A DNA stretch of 64,000 nt, from contig NZ_JBFHIT010000016.1 of assembly GCF_041596335.1 (NCBI RefSeq), positions 12,505 to 76,504 on the forward strand. The letters are read 5' to 3'. The DNA comes from Mangrovibacterium sp041596335. Its GTDB lineage: Bacteria > Bacteroidota > Bacteroidia > Bacteroidales > Prolixibacteraceae. This document shows, piece by piece, positions 35,258 through 43,775 of this stretch. The position numbers and the translations under genes were made by a program. The notes beneath the pieces were generated by a model. That model was not told where the DNA came from. It was given only the letters and a program-made list of their open reading frames with translations, and did not search any database. Numbering within the stretch: position 1 is the stretch's first letter; each line of letters opens with the position of its first letter.

Positions 35258-36394
35258 ATGAATAGCAAAAAACTCCAGACACAATATGCGCCCGCCGAAA
35301 GAGCGGATAGCGCCATCCTTTCAGCTCAAAACCAGCTCTTTTTCAACAACGAATCGTTTGTAAACATTACCAATTCGGTATCGCAAATATTGGTTGTTAT
35401 CAACAAAGAGCGCCAGATCATCTATGCCAATAAGGTATTCCGCGAATTACTTTCGATCACCGATAGCGACCACTACCTTGGTAAACGAGTGGGTGAAGCT
35501 GTTCAATGCATTCATTCGTCGCAAACAGAAGGCGGCTGCGGAACAACCATGTTCTGCAGCAAATGCGGTGCTGTCAATGCAATTCTGGATTCGTTTAACG
35601 GAATTCAGTCTGTTAATGAATGCCGAATCTCGCTGCAAAACGGTGAGTCGCTCGACTTGAAGGTATCCTCAACCCCTTATTCATTAAACGGGCAAGAGTT
35701 TTCAATTTTTGTGATTACAGATATCAGCGGCGAAAAAAGGAGACAAATACTGGAACGGATCTTCTTTCACGACGTACTAAACAGCGCAGGCGGAATTTCA
35801 GGCCTTTCGGCTGTGTTGAATGCGATTGATGATCCAGAGGAAATTTCCGAAATCGCGCAATTAATTCACGGTTCAGCAGACCATTTGATTAATGAAATTA
35901 AAGCACAACGCCAATTGTCGGCTGCAGAAAGTGGAAATTTAGAGCTACATATCGACAAACATGAGTCAATATCAATCCTCCAACAGGTCGCAGGCTTGCT
36001 CTCCAAGCATGAAATATCCAATGAAAAACAGATTTCAATAAACCCGAATTCAGAAAATTTCAATCTTGAGACTGATGCCACACTATTGAAAAGAGTTTTA
36101 GGTAACATGACTAAAAACGCTCTTGAAGCGTCGTTGCCAAACGCCACCGTTAAACTTTCCGTATTCAAAAATGACAAATCGGTTGTTTTCGCGGTTCACA
36201 ACCAAAACTATATTGAGGAGCAAACTCAGCTTGAGCTATTTAAACGTTCATTCTCAACCAAAGGAGCTGGCAGAGGAATTGGTACTTACAGCATGAAACT
36301 ACTAGGTGAAAAATACCTAAAAGGGAAAGTCTGGTTTAACAGCACACAAGCCGATGGCACAACATTTTTTATTGAACTGCCCCAAACCAGCTAA
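35258..36394 (+). CDS. PAS-domain sensor histidine kinase with a four-cysteine motif
   Basis: A 378-residue soluble histidine kinase (no TM helix). A PAS domain (about 36-160) has an unusual insert with Cys84-x9-Cys94-x5-Cys100-x2-Cys103 (CIHSSQTEGGCG...FCSKCGA). I recall similar GCG-x4-C-x2-CGA patterns in PAS kinases of anaerobes; the cofactor is unknown but a metal or Fe-S centre is plausible. The DHp-like helix carries His171 in FFHDVLN. The ATPase domain has an N-box (GNMTKNALEAS) and a G-box-like KGAGRGIGTYSMKLL. No response regulator is adjacent. The divergent neighbour is a small protein with two Cys pairs, so redox or metal sensing is a working idea, not shown. Confidence 0.85.
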   Translation: MNSKKLQTQYAPAERADSAILSAQNQLFFNNESFVNITNSVSQILVVINKERQIIYANKVFRELLSITDSDHYLGKRVGEAVQCIHSSQTEGGCGTTMFCSKCGAVNAILDSFNGIQSVNECRISLQNGESLDLKVSSTPYSLNGQEFSIFVITDISGEKRRQILERIFFHDVLNSAGGISGLSAVLNAIDDPEEISEIAQLIHGSADHLINEIKAQRQLSAAESGNLELHIDKHESISILQQVAGLLSKHEISNEKQISINPNSENFNLETDATLLKRVLGNMTKNALEASLPNATVKLSVFKNDKSVVFAVHNQNYIEEQTQLELFKRSFSTKGAGRGIGTYSMKLLGEKYLKGKVWFNSTQADGTTFFIELPQTS

Positions 36395-36425
36395 TACCAA
36401 ATTTCAATGTCGTTTTTATTTTAAA

Positions 36426-37685
36426 TTACTTAGAAACCAACTGCATCAACAATCCACAGATATAAGCACCGTAGGTTCCCAACGCATAACCTAAAACAGC
36501 CAACAAAACCCCTACGGGGGCTAACGATGGATGAAAAGCTGCAGCAACGACAGGCGCACTTGCAGCGCCGCCAATGTTCGCTTTACTACCAACTGCCAGA
36601 AAGAAAAACGGTGCTTTAATCAATTTGGCAACCAAAATCATTAAACCAACGTGAATAGCCATCCAAATACCACCTACCGCAAAAAGGCCGATGTTGTCGA
36701 AGATCTTTGTAATATCCATCTTCATCCCAATTGTGGCTACCAAAACATAAATAAACAACGTCCCCACCTTTGAAGCTCCGGCTCCTTCGTAGTTTCGAAG
36801 CTTTGTAAACGACAGGCCAATTCCCACTGTCGTAGCCAAAATAATCAACCAAAAGAACCGAGAAGTGAGGCTAAACTTATCCAAAAAAGGTGCATGCACT
36901 TCAATGATTGGTACAATTGTATCGGCAAACCAGTGCGCCAATCCGGTAACCCCAAGCCCAATCGCCAAAATAACCATTAAATCGGTTGTACTTGGTATTC
37001 GGGCAATCCGCTGACTAAAATCATGCATTTTTGTTTGCAAACGTTCCACACTGCTGGCATCAGCTTTTAAGAAACGATCAATTCGATGAGATTTTCCGAC
37101 TCCAATTAACAGGAAAGCCATCCAAACCTCAGCCACCAGCACATCAACCGTAATCATCACTGAATACAAATGGTCGGATGGCTGAAAAATTTCGTACATC
37201 GCAGCCTGGTTTGCTCCACCGCCAATCCAACTACCGGCAATGGTGGTCATACCGCGCCAAACAGCGTCAGGCCCTGCGCCTCCAATTAATTCAGGGTTGA
37301 TTGCAGAAGCGATTAAGATAGCCAACGGTCCACCGGCAACGACACCTGCAGTACCTGTAATAAACATGATAAGCGCTTTGTTTCCAAGTTTGAAAACCTC
37401 CTTCAAATTAATACTAAGCGTAAGTAAAACTAAACTCGCCGGAAGCAAGTAGCGCGATGCCACGTAATACAAATTCGAATTTTCGCCATCAACAATTCCA
37501 AAAGTTGTGAGCAAACTGGGGAGAAAATAACAAAGCAGCAGCATCGGAACTACCTTGAAGAACTTCGTGAAAATCGGGTTCGACGAATTGCTGGTGTAAA
37601 AGATTCCAGCCAATAGCATAATGATAATTCCTAAAGTAACGGCATCACTCTGAATGAGCGCACCAGTATGCTCTGTGTTTGTCAT
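36426..37685 (-). CDS. DUF819 family membrane protein
   Basis: A 419-residue integral membrane protein with about 12 TM segments. It has the DUF819/YjcL-like features WIGGGANQAAMYEIF and a late GSKANIGGAASAPVVAAAFHPSLAPVGVL. These proteins are predicted transporters of unknown substrate. It is monocistronic and preceded by one of the best promoter matches in the window (37749-37778). Confidence 0.9.
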   Translation of the reverse strand: MTNTEHTGALIQSDAVTLGIIIMLLAGIFYTSNSSNPIFTKFFKVVPMLLLCYFLPSLLTTFGIVDGENSNLYYVASRYLLPASLVLLTLSINLKEVFKLGNKALIMFITGTAGVVAGGPLAILIASAINPELIGGAGPDAVWRGMTTIAGSWIGGGANQAAMYEIFQPSDHLYSVMITVDVLVAEVWMAFLLIGVGKSHRIDRFLKADASSVERLQTKMHDFSQRIARIPSTTDLMVILAIGLGVTGLAHWFADTIVPIIEVHAPFLDKFSLTSRFFWLIILATTVGIGLSFTKLRNYEGAGASKVGTLFIYVLVATIGMKMDITKIFDNIGLFAVGGIWMAIHVGLMILVAKLIKAPFFFLAVGSKANIGGAASAPVVAAAFHPSLAPVGVLLAVLGYALGTYGAYICGLLMQLVSK

Positions 37686-37748
37686 GTAATATTATTTTCA
37701 GGATTAAAACAAATAATTTCCGATTGGAATCCAATGGAAAATCCGAGG

Positions 37749-37778
37749 CAAAGATACCAATATCTCAACGCAGAGCAA
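37749..37778 (-). promoter_or_regulatory. Promoter of the DUF819 gene
   Basis: On the minus strand TTG (complement of 37776-37778), 19 bases, then TATCTTTG (complement of 37749-37756). This is a full match to the Bacteroidota consensus, about 65 bases upstream of the start codon. Confidence 0.65.
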
Positions 37779-37863
37779 CGACAAAGATCAGGCTTGGAGT
37801 ATGGCGGTTAAATTCCCGAAATAACTTTTCCGATCTGGTCAAATCAGCAATTTTATAATTGCT

Positions 37864-39882
37864 CTAGTTCTTGCTTTTCAAAATCTCCTGTAAGCGATAC
37901 ATCTCATCGCGTAAACGAGCCGCCTCAATAAAGTCAAGTTCTTTGGCTGCTGCTTCCATTTCCTTTTTGGTTTTGGCAATGGTTTTTTCCAAGGCAGGCA
38001 CACTCATGTGAGCCACAACCGGATCGGCAGCCACATCGAGCGGTCTTTCTTCCTGCTGATAGGTTTGCGACTTATTACTCCGATATTCGTAACCAATAAT
38101 TTCGCGGGTTGGTTTCACAATCGCCTGTGGTGTAATTCCATGTTCTTCGTTGTATTTTAACTGTCTGGCACGGCGATAATTTGTCGAGTCAATGGTTTTT
38201 TGCATCGAATTAGTGATCTTGTCGGCATACATAATCACTCGACCGTTCAGGTTTCGGGCAGCACGCCCGGCAGTTTGAGTCAACGAACGTTCCGATCGAA
38301 GAAACCCTTCTTTATCAGCATCGATAATCGCAACCAACGAAACTTCCGGCAAATCAAGTCCTTCTCTTAACAGGTTGATTCCGACCAACACATTGAACAC
38401 CCCCCGACGCAGGTCTTCCATAATCTCAATCCGCTCCAGGGTATCGATGTCCGAATGGATATAGCGGGTTTTGATCCCCATATTGAGGAGGTATTTGCTG
38501 AGTTCTTCCGACATGCGCTTGGTGAGCGTCGTTACCAGAACCCGTTCATTCTTATCAATTCGCAGATGAATTTCGTTCATCAAATCGTCAATCTGATTCA
38601 ATGACGGCCGCACATCAATAATTGGATCGAGCAGCCCGGTTGGACGAATAATTTGTTCGACAATCACCCCCTCTGATTTCTCCAATTCGTAATCGGCAGG
38701 CGTGGCACTCACAAACAACGTTTGGCTCACAATCGACTCAAACTCCTCAAACCTCAACGGACGGTTATCAATAGCAGCGGGCAAGCGGAATCCGTAATCC
38801 ACCAAATTCACCTTGCGGGAATGATCGCCGCCATACATCGCTCTAATCTGCGGAACAGTAACATGACTTTCATCCAGAATAACCAGAAAATCATCCGGGA
38901 AATAATCCAGCAGGCAAAATGGTCTTGAACCGGCATCACGTCCGTCAAAATAGCGCGAATAGTTTTCGACCCCCGGGCAGTAGCCCAACTCACGCATCAT
39001 TTCAAGGTCATATTCAACGCGCTCTTCAATACGCTTGGCTTCGAGCGGCTTGCCAATCTCGCGAAAGAAATCAACCTGCTTCACCAAATCGTCCTGTATC
39101 TGACGGATCGAACTTTGCATCCGCTCCTTCGTCGTAACAAAAATATTGGCCGGATAAATAACCGCTTTATCCAACTTTTCTATAATGCTGCCCTCTATCG
39201 GGTCGAAGCTGTAAATCTCCTCCACCTCGTCGCCCCAAAAAACCAACCGCACTGCATAGTCGGCATAGGCCAAATACACATCCACGGTATCCCCTTTCAC
39301 CCTGAAATTGCCACGTTGAAAATCGATTTCGTTCCGGGAATACAGCGCGTCAACCAATTTATGCAGAACCTGATTCCGATTAACGACCTCACCCACCGAT
39401 AATTCGGTCACATTTTCATGAAAATCCTGAGGATTACCGATCCCATAGAGACAGGAGACCGAAGAAACGACCACCACATCCCGTCGTCCGGACAAGAGCG
39501 CAGAGGTTGTACTCAGTCGCAGTTTCTCAATATCCTGATTAATGGACAAATCTTTCTCGATGTAGGTATCCGTTGTTGGTAAATAGGCTTCAGGCTGATA
39601 ATAGTCGTAATACGAAACAAAGTACTCCACCGCATTTTCCGGGAAAAACTGTTTCATTTCGCCATACAATTGAGCAGCCAGGGTTTTATTGTGGCTAAGA
39701 ATTAAAGTTGGTCGCTGCACCTTTTCAATGACATTCGCCATCGTGAAAGTTTTCCCCGATCCGGTTACTCCTAAAAGGGTTTGAAACCGCACTCCCTGCT
39801 CAATACCTTCGGCAATTTGACGGATTGCTTCAGGTTGATCCCCCATCGGTTTATAAGGTGCAACAACTTTAAGATCTTTCAT
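37864..39882 (-). CDS. uvrB: UvrABC system protein B
   Basis: A 672-residue nucleotide-excision-repair helicase-like subunit that takes damaged DNA from UvrA and loads UvrC. Helicase motifs include Walker A GVTGSGKT, the damage-clamping beta-hairpin YYDYYQPEAYLP, DESHVT (motif II) and AGRAARN (motif VI). The C-terminal UVR domain (KELDFIEAARLRDEM) contacts UvrC. Length is normal. It is the third gene after HAD and EEP genes on the same strand (82-base gap). A 7-bp hairpin AGCAATT/AATTGCT touches the stop codon but has no clear T-run. Confidence 0.98.
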   Translation of the reverse strand: MKDLKVVAPYKPMGDQPEAIRQIAEGIEQGVRFQTLLGVTGSGKTFTMANVIEKVQRPTLILSHNKTLAAQLYGEMKQFFPENAVEYFVSYYDYYQPEAYLPTTDTYIEKDLSINQDIEKLRLSTTSALLSGRRDVVVVSSVSCLYGIGNPQDFHENVTELSVGEVVNRNQVLHKLVDALYSRNEIDFQRGNFRVKGDTVDVYLAYADYAVRLVFWGDEVEEIYSFDPIEGSIIEKLDKAVIYPANIFVTTKERMQSSIRQIQDDLVKQVDFFREIGKPLEAKRIEERVEYDLEMMRELGYCPGVENYSRYFDGRDAGSRPFCLLDYFPDDFLVILDESHVTVPQIRAMYGGDHSRKVNLVDYGFRLPAAIDNRPLRFEEFESIVSQTLFVSATPADYELEKSEGVIVEQIIRPTGLLDPIIDVRPSLNQIDDLMNEIHLRIDKNERVLVTTLTKRMSEELSKYLLNMGIKTRYIHSDIDTLERIEIMEDLRRGVFNVLVGINLLREGLDLPEVSLVAIIDADKEGFLRSERSLTQTAGRAARNLNGRVIMYADKITNSMQKTIDSTNYRRARQLKYNEEHGITPQAIVKPTREIIGYEYRSNKSQTYQQEERPLDVAADPVVAHMSVPALEKTIAKTKKEMEAAAKELDFIEAARLRDEMYRLQEILKSKN

Positions 39883-39964
39883 TTCTTTAACTCCAAAATC
39901 CAGTCTTCAATTTTCGAATCAGCTTTTTTGTAAAACAATTCAACTATTGAAAACCAGTCGATTT

Positions 39965-40957
39965 CTATTTTTCTATTTCAAAATAAACCGGAAAGTGGTC
40001 CGAAACACCACCGTAGTAATTCGGTCCGCCATAAGTCCGGTTTGGGGTCACTTTCCCTTGCTTATCGGTGTACTCCATCCAGGCTTCGCGAAAGATTGAC
40101 CCGACTGGTGCTACAACCCGAAATCCTTTTTCATCCATCAACGAAGACGATACAACCAAGTTATCCAAAACATTCCAGTTGCCTCGGTAGCAGTAGGTTC
40201 CCTTCTTTTGCCCCTCGAAAGGAGCCATTAAATTCACCAACTTTGAATTACTGTCTGGCATGCCCGCCCCCAGTACTTTTGACATACTTTCGTTATGTGG
40301 TTCGTCGTTCATATCGCCCATAATAACAACATTGGCTTCCGGGTTTTTAGTCAAAATCCGATCGACTCGTTGTTTAAGAACTCCGGCTACAAACATTCGG
40401 TGGGGCGCTGTTTTTGCCAGTCCACCAATACGCGATGGCCAGTGATTCACAAAGAAGTGGAAATCTTCATTTTTTATTTTCCCGTACACATATAAAATAT
40501 CGCGGGTCGAAAATCCGGGATTAACAGCTATCGCTTCAGATGTTATAAATTCGAATTTATCCGGGCGATAAAGTAACGCCACGTCAATCCCCCGATGATC
40601 CGGGCTATCGTGATGAACAATCTGATAATTTCCCGGAGACATTCTTTTTATACGCACCAGATCTTCCAGAACACGTCGGTTTTCAATCTCAGCCAAGCCA
40701 ATTATTCCAGGCAAATCATCGGGGCTAATATCGGTAAGTACCCGGGCAATGTCGTTCAACTTCTTTTCATACCGATCTCCGGTCCATTTTTTCTCGCTCG
40801 TCGGAAGAAACTCATTATCATTCACATGCGGATCATCCTCCGTATCGAACAAATTTTCCACATTGTAGCTAACAATCGTCACCTGTCGAAATTCATTTCG
40901 GCTCTGACACGAAACAAGAAACAAAAAAGTGAGAATAACCAACCAGTTTTTAGTCAT
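39965..40957 (-). CDS. EEP-family lipoprotein hydrolase
   Basis: A 330-residue lipoprotein (signal MTKNWLVILTFLFLVSC, lipidated Cys17) of the endonuclease/exonuclease/phosphatase fold. Motifs: VSYNVENLFDT, IGLAEIENR (metal Glu), VIMGDMNDEPHNES (Asp/Asn) and the final SDHFPVYFEI. The NVENLFD start is typical of a Bacteroidota exported group annotated as endonucleases. The real substrate is unknown, and extracellular nucleic acid or a phospho-compound are options. It follows the HAD gene by 8 bases and precedes uvrB by 82, so an operon is likely. Confidence 0.9.
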   Translation of the reverse strand: MTKNWLVILTFLFLVSCQSRNEFRQVTIVSYNVENLFDTEDDPHVNDNEFLPTSEKKWTGDRYEKKLNDIARVLTDISPDDLPGIIGLAEIENRRVLEDLVRIKRMSPGNYQIVHHDSPDHRGIDVALLYRPDKFEFITSEAIAVNPGFSTRDILYVYGKIKNEDFHFFVNHWPSRIGGLAKTAPHRMFVAGVLKQRVDRILTKNPEANVVIMGDMNDEPHNESMSKVLGAGMPDSNSKLVNLMAPFEGQKKGTYCYRGNWNVLDNLVVSSSLMDEKGFRVVAPVGSIFREAWMEYTDKQGKVTPNRTYGGPNYYGGVSDHFPVYFEIEK

Positions 40958-40965
40958 ATTCGGTT

Positions 40966-41565
40966 CTATTTACCCGTCGTTACGTTGTAATATTTTGTTA
41001 CGTCAACCACCATCATACCAGCTGTTTTGGCAGCCTTCATGCCCAATACCCCATCTTCAAAAACCTGACAAAGGGACGGACTCACCCCCATTAACTCGGC
41101 ACACCGTAAAAATGTTTCAGGATGAGGTTTATAATTCTTTACATCCTCATAGGCCACAATGATATCGAAATATTGATCGAGGTCGATTAGTTCGAGCGTC
41201 TTTTTAGCCAGTCTCTTTAAGCCCCCGGTGCCAACAGCCATTGGCAATTTACCGTGAAATTTTCGAATGACATCGACGACCGGCTCAATTGGTTTTGCCA
41301 GGTGCATGTTGCTTTCGTATTCTTCCTCTTTAGCGTCACCCATCTCTTGAGGGTCGATATTTTTATTGAAAAGTTCGTTTAATTTCTCAACAGTCGGATA
41401 AAGCGGAATGCCCGCCAATGCGTTAAAAAGCTCTACCGTAAAGTCGATATCGTAACGTGCGGCAGCATTACGCCAGGCAACAAAATGAATCGGCATCGTA
41501 TCCGAGATTGTTCCATCCAAGTCAAAAATAAGCCCCTTCGCTTTCGGATCAATATCTAGCACCAT
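40966..41565 (-). CDS. HAD hydrolase, beta-phosphoglucomutase-like
   Basis: A 199-residue HAD-superfamily enzyme (subfamily I, BPGM/CbbY-like cap). Motif I is GLIFDLDGTISD (nucleophile Asp and acid/base Asp). Motif II is AVGTGG, which replaces the usual S/T-x-S/G. Motif III Lys is in KNYKPHPETF, and motif IV is VFEDGVLG. It dephosphorylates or isomerises a sugar phosphate; the substrate is unknown. ATG 41565 fits the family N-terminus better than ATG 41613. It is first in a probable operon with the EEP lipoprotein and uvrB. Confidence 0.9.
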   Translation of the reverse strand: MVLDIDPKAKGLIFDLDGTISDTMPIHFVAWRNAAARYDIDFTVELFNALAGIPLYPTVEKLNELFNKNIDPQEMGDAKEEEYESNMHLAKPIEPVVDVIRKFHGKLPMAVGTGGLKRLAKKTLELIDLDQYFDIIVAYEDVKNYKPHPETFLRCAELMGVSPSLCQVFEDGVLGMKAAKTAGMMVVDVTKYYNVTTGK

Positions 41566-41671
41566 TTGGTTGAATTTTAATGAATAATCGCCAAAAGTAC
41601 ACAAAAGCGCCATCCCTTGTCCATTTTTTACTTTACTAAAAAATTAACACATTTGTCGAAAACCAATAAAA

Positions 41672-42058
41672 ATGGAACGACACATTTTTTTATCCCTGAC
41701 CACCAGCTCTCAATGGATTTTATTCGTTGGCATATCACTGCTTATCTATTCATGGATTGAGCGAAAACGTTGGCTTCAGATTGCGGGTGAGCTTTTGTTT
41801 GTCGCTTTGGCGCTTTTTGCGCTTTGGGTCATAAAAAGCGGAATGGTTGTCGTTCCCGATGTTGCCGAAGGAGCAACGGCACCAGTCGAAGCCCGCCTGT
41901 TAACTTTTTTTGCCGGGATCGCCCTTTTAGGAATTGTTGCTACTATTGGTCTGGTTCTGCAGCACCTAAAATCATCCTACGCGAAAATTCCTATCTTAAT
42001 TCTGGTTGCTGCCGGTGTCCTATTGTTCTTCATGTTAAACCATTTGCAGCGCTTATAA
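41672..42058 (+). CDS. Small four-TM membrane protein, unknown
   Basis: A 128-residue hydrophobic protein with about four TM segments (near 12-27, 38-58, 75-97 and 105-124) and few conserved polar residues. It begins at an ATG and has no recognisable family signature. The loop VVVPDVAEGATAPVEAR lies between TM2 and TM3. It is divergent from the HAD gene and convergent with the aminotransferase. Function unknown. It looks like a real gene because of its consistent TM pattern and lack of any competing frame. Confidence 0.7.
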   Translation: MERHIFLSLTTSSQWILFVGISLLIYSWIERKRWLQIAGELLFVALALFALWVIKSGMVVVPDVAEGATAPVEARLLTFFAGIALLGIVATIGLVLQHLKSSYAKIPILILVAAGVLLFFMLNHLQRL

Positions 42059-42118
42059 AAACAAAGGCTGCTTCCCGAAACGAAAAGCAGCCCAGCCATA
42101 TATTTTGCAATCCAAAAA

Positions 42119-43411
42119 TTATTTCTTCGAATCGGCACAGGCGTTGTAAATTCCCTCGAACAATTCTTTCGCGTCAGACGCAGCCATTGCCGAAAATGCC
42201 ACGCGGATGACGTTATTCAAGTTGATGATTCCGATGCTATACTTTTCAATCAATATTCGGCGTACGGTCTCACCATCGATTCCATCGACCAATTTAACGC
42301 ACATAAAATAACCTGAATTATACGGAAGCGCGTGAAAATATTCAGCATATTTTGTATCCTTCAACGCCTCTTTTACCGCATTGTAGCGTGTTTTCAGAAC
42401 ATTGAATTTTTCCGCTTTTTGTGCTTTATAAGCCGGATCTTCAAATGCTTTCAACAACAGCGACTGCGATACATTCGACGCATTTGAAATATTACCACGA
42501 ACTGCGCCAGCCGTTTTTGATTCCATCGCAGCATAAAAATCCGAATCTCCTCCTTTTATTCCATAGGTAATAAATCCAACCCGGAATCCCCACACGTAGT
42601 CTTCTTTAGTTGGTCCATCAATTTTCACAGCCAACACATTGGTGTGCAGATTGCACAATTGTGCGAAAATACTTTCTTGCTCTACCCCCTCTTCATAAAC
42701 CAATCCGAAGTAGGCATCGTCACACAGAACGACTAATTTATTGCCTTGTTCTGCTGCATTTCTTATAATCTTAGTTATCTCTGCTGCTTCGGCAATAGTT
42801 GGTGAATAACCAGTCGGGTTATTCGGAAAGTTCAGGATTATGATTTTCTTGCCAATCCCGTCAGCTTCAATTCCTGCTTTAAAAGCAGCCATATCGAGCT
42901 TATTGCCATCAAACAATCTATACTTCTGTAATTCAGCACCATAACCATTGCTCAGGATCAAGTTGTAGTTTCCCCAGAACAAATCCGGCACCAATATTTT
43001 TTCGCCTTCGTTAGCAAATAAATAGCCCGCCATGCTCACACCATGTGTTAAGGCGTTGCTCACAACCGGCAAACTCAAAACCTGATCACCAATCCGTGGA
43101 TTTTTTTCATAAATCATACTCTTCCAACGAGCACGAATATCGGGACGGCCAAAGCTTGGAGCATACGGAAACACCAACGACGGGTCCAGATTAATCTGGC
43201 TTTCGAGGCTTTCCAAACGCATAGGAGAACCGTTATCTTCCACAGCAGCGCCAATTGTTGCATTAATCCGGGTTCCCTTAGCATCTGCCGTTTGACCAAG
43301 AATACCTTTTTTCGGGAAGAAGATGTTTTTCCCGCGGTCCGAAAGTAATTCGAATACTACCGGATTTTTCTCACGAATAACTCTATTTAACTCTTCAGCT
43401 TGTGGATTCAT
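42119..43411 (-). CDS. PLP-dependent aminotransferase, class I/II
   Basis: A 430-residue fold-type I aminotransferase. Visible features: a substrate/PLP region LPVVSNALTHGVSMAGYLF; the PLP-ring Asn in LNFPNNPTGYSP; VVLCDDAYFGLVYEE with the Asp that pairs the pyridine N; the probable Schiff-base Lys in KIDGPTKEDYVWGFRVGF; and Arg in GFRVG. ATG 43411 is chosen over an upstream start at 43453. The amino acid specificity is unknown. It is convergent with the small membrane protein and alone on its strand. Confidence 0.9.
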   Translation of the reverse strand: MNPQAEELNRVIREKNPVVFELLSDRGKNIFFPKKGILGQTADAKGTRINATIGAAVEDNGSPMRLESLESQINLDPSLVFPYAPSFGRPDIRARWKSMIYEKNPRIGDQVLSLPVVSNALTHGVSMAGYLFANEGEKILVPDLFWGNYNLILSNGYGAELQKYRLFDGNKLDMAAFKAGIEADGIGKKIIILNFPNNPTGYSPTIAEAAEITKIIRNAAEQGNKLVVLCDDAYFGLVYEEGVEQESIFAQLCNLHTNVLAVKIDGPTKEDYVWGFRVGFITYGIKGGDSDFYAAMESKTAGAVRGNISNASNVSQSLLLKAFEDPAYKAQKAEKFNVLKTRYNAVKEALKDTKYAEYFHALPYNSGYFMCVKLVDGIDGETVRRILIEKYSIGIINLNNVIRVAFSAMAASDAKELFEGIYNACADSKK

Positions 43412-43453
43412 TATCAGATTTTTAAAGATAACTCTTGTAACTTTTTCATTCAA

Positions 43454-43775
43454 TATTTTACGGGGCGAAAGATATTAAAAAAACTTCATCGAGGAAGGCA
43501 ATTCTTATAAATTGAAACATTCATCATTCAAATATCTTCAAATCGTAAAAATATTCATGCTTTTTCACTCCCAAAACGAAAAACCGTAATTATGCAAGCA
43601 ATTCTTCATCCCGAATGACCATTAAAATAGCGCTAGCCGGAACCGTCGGCGGCACATACAATTCCGATAACGGCATCGTTTTGCGTTTGAAACAACGATA
43701 AAGCAACAAATAACTAAAAGTTGCAGGAAAAAGCCCATGAAGGGAAATCGCCGAATCGGCGGATAAACTGCCTGT
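43454..43775. other. Intergenic region without a recognisable gene
   Basis: About 320 bases between the aminotransferase start and the kinase stop, both on the minus strand. A 6-bp GC palindrome (CGCCGA-a-TCGGCG, 43749-43761) lies 15 bases past the kinase stop and may be a weak terminator, although only a short T-rich tract follows. A 74-codon frame (43622-43846) is a shadow. Confidence 0.45.

Noticed and set aside
40595..40990. 131-codon plus-strand frame
   Set aside because: Antisense to the EEP lipoprotein gene; the minus-strand gene has a lipobox and complete active-site motifs.
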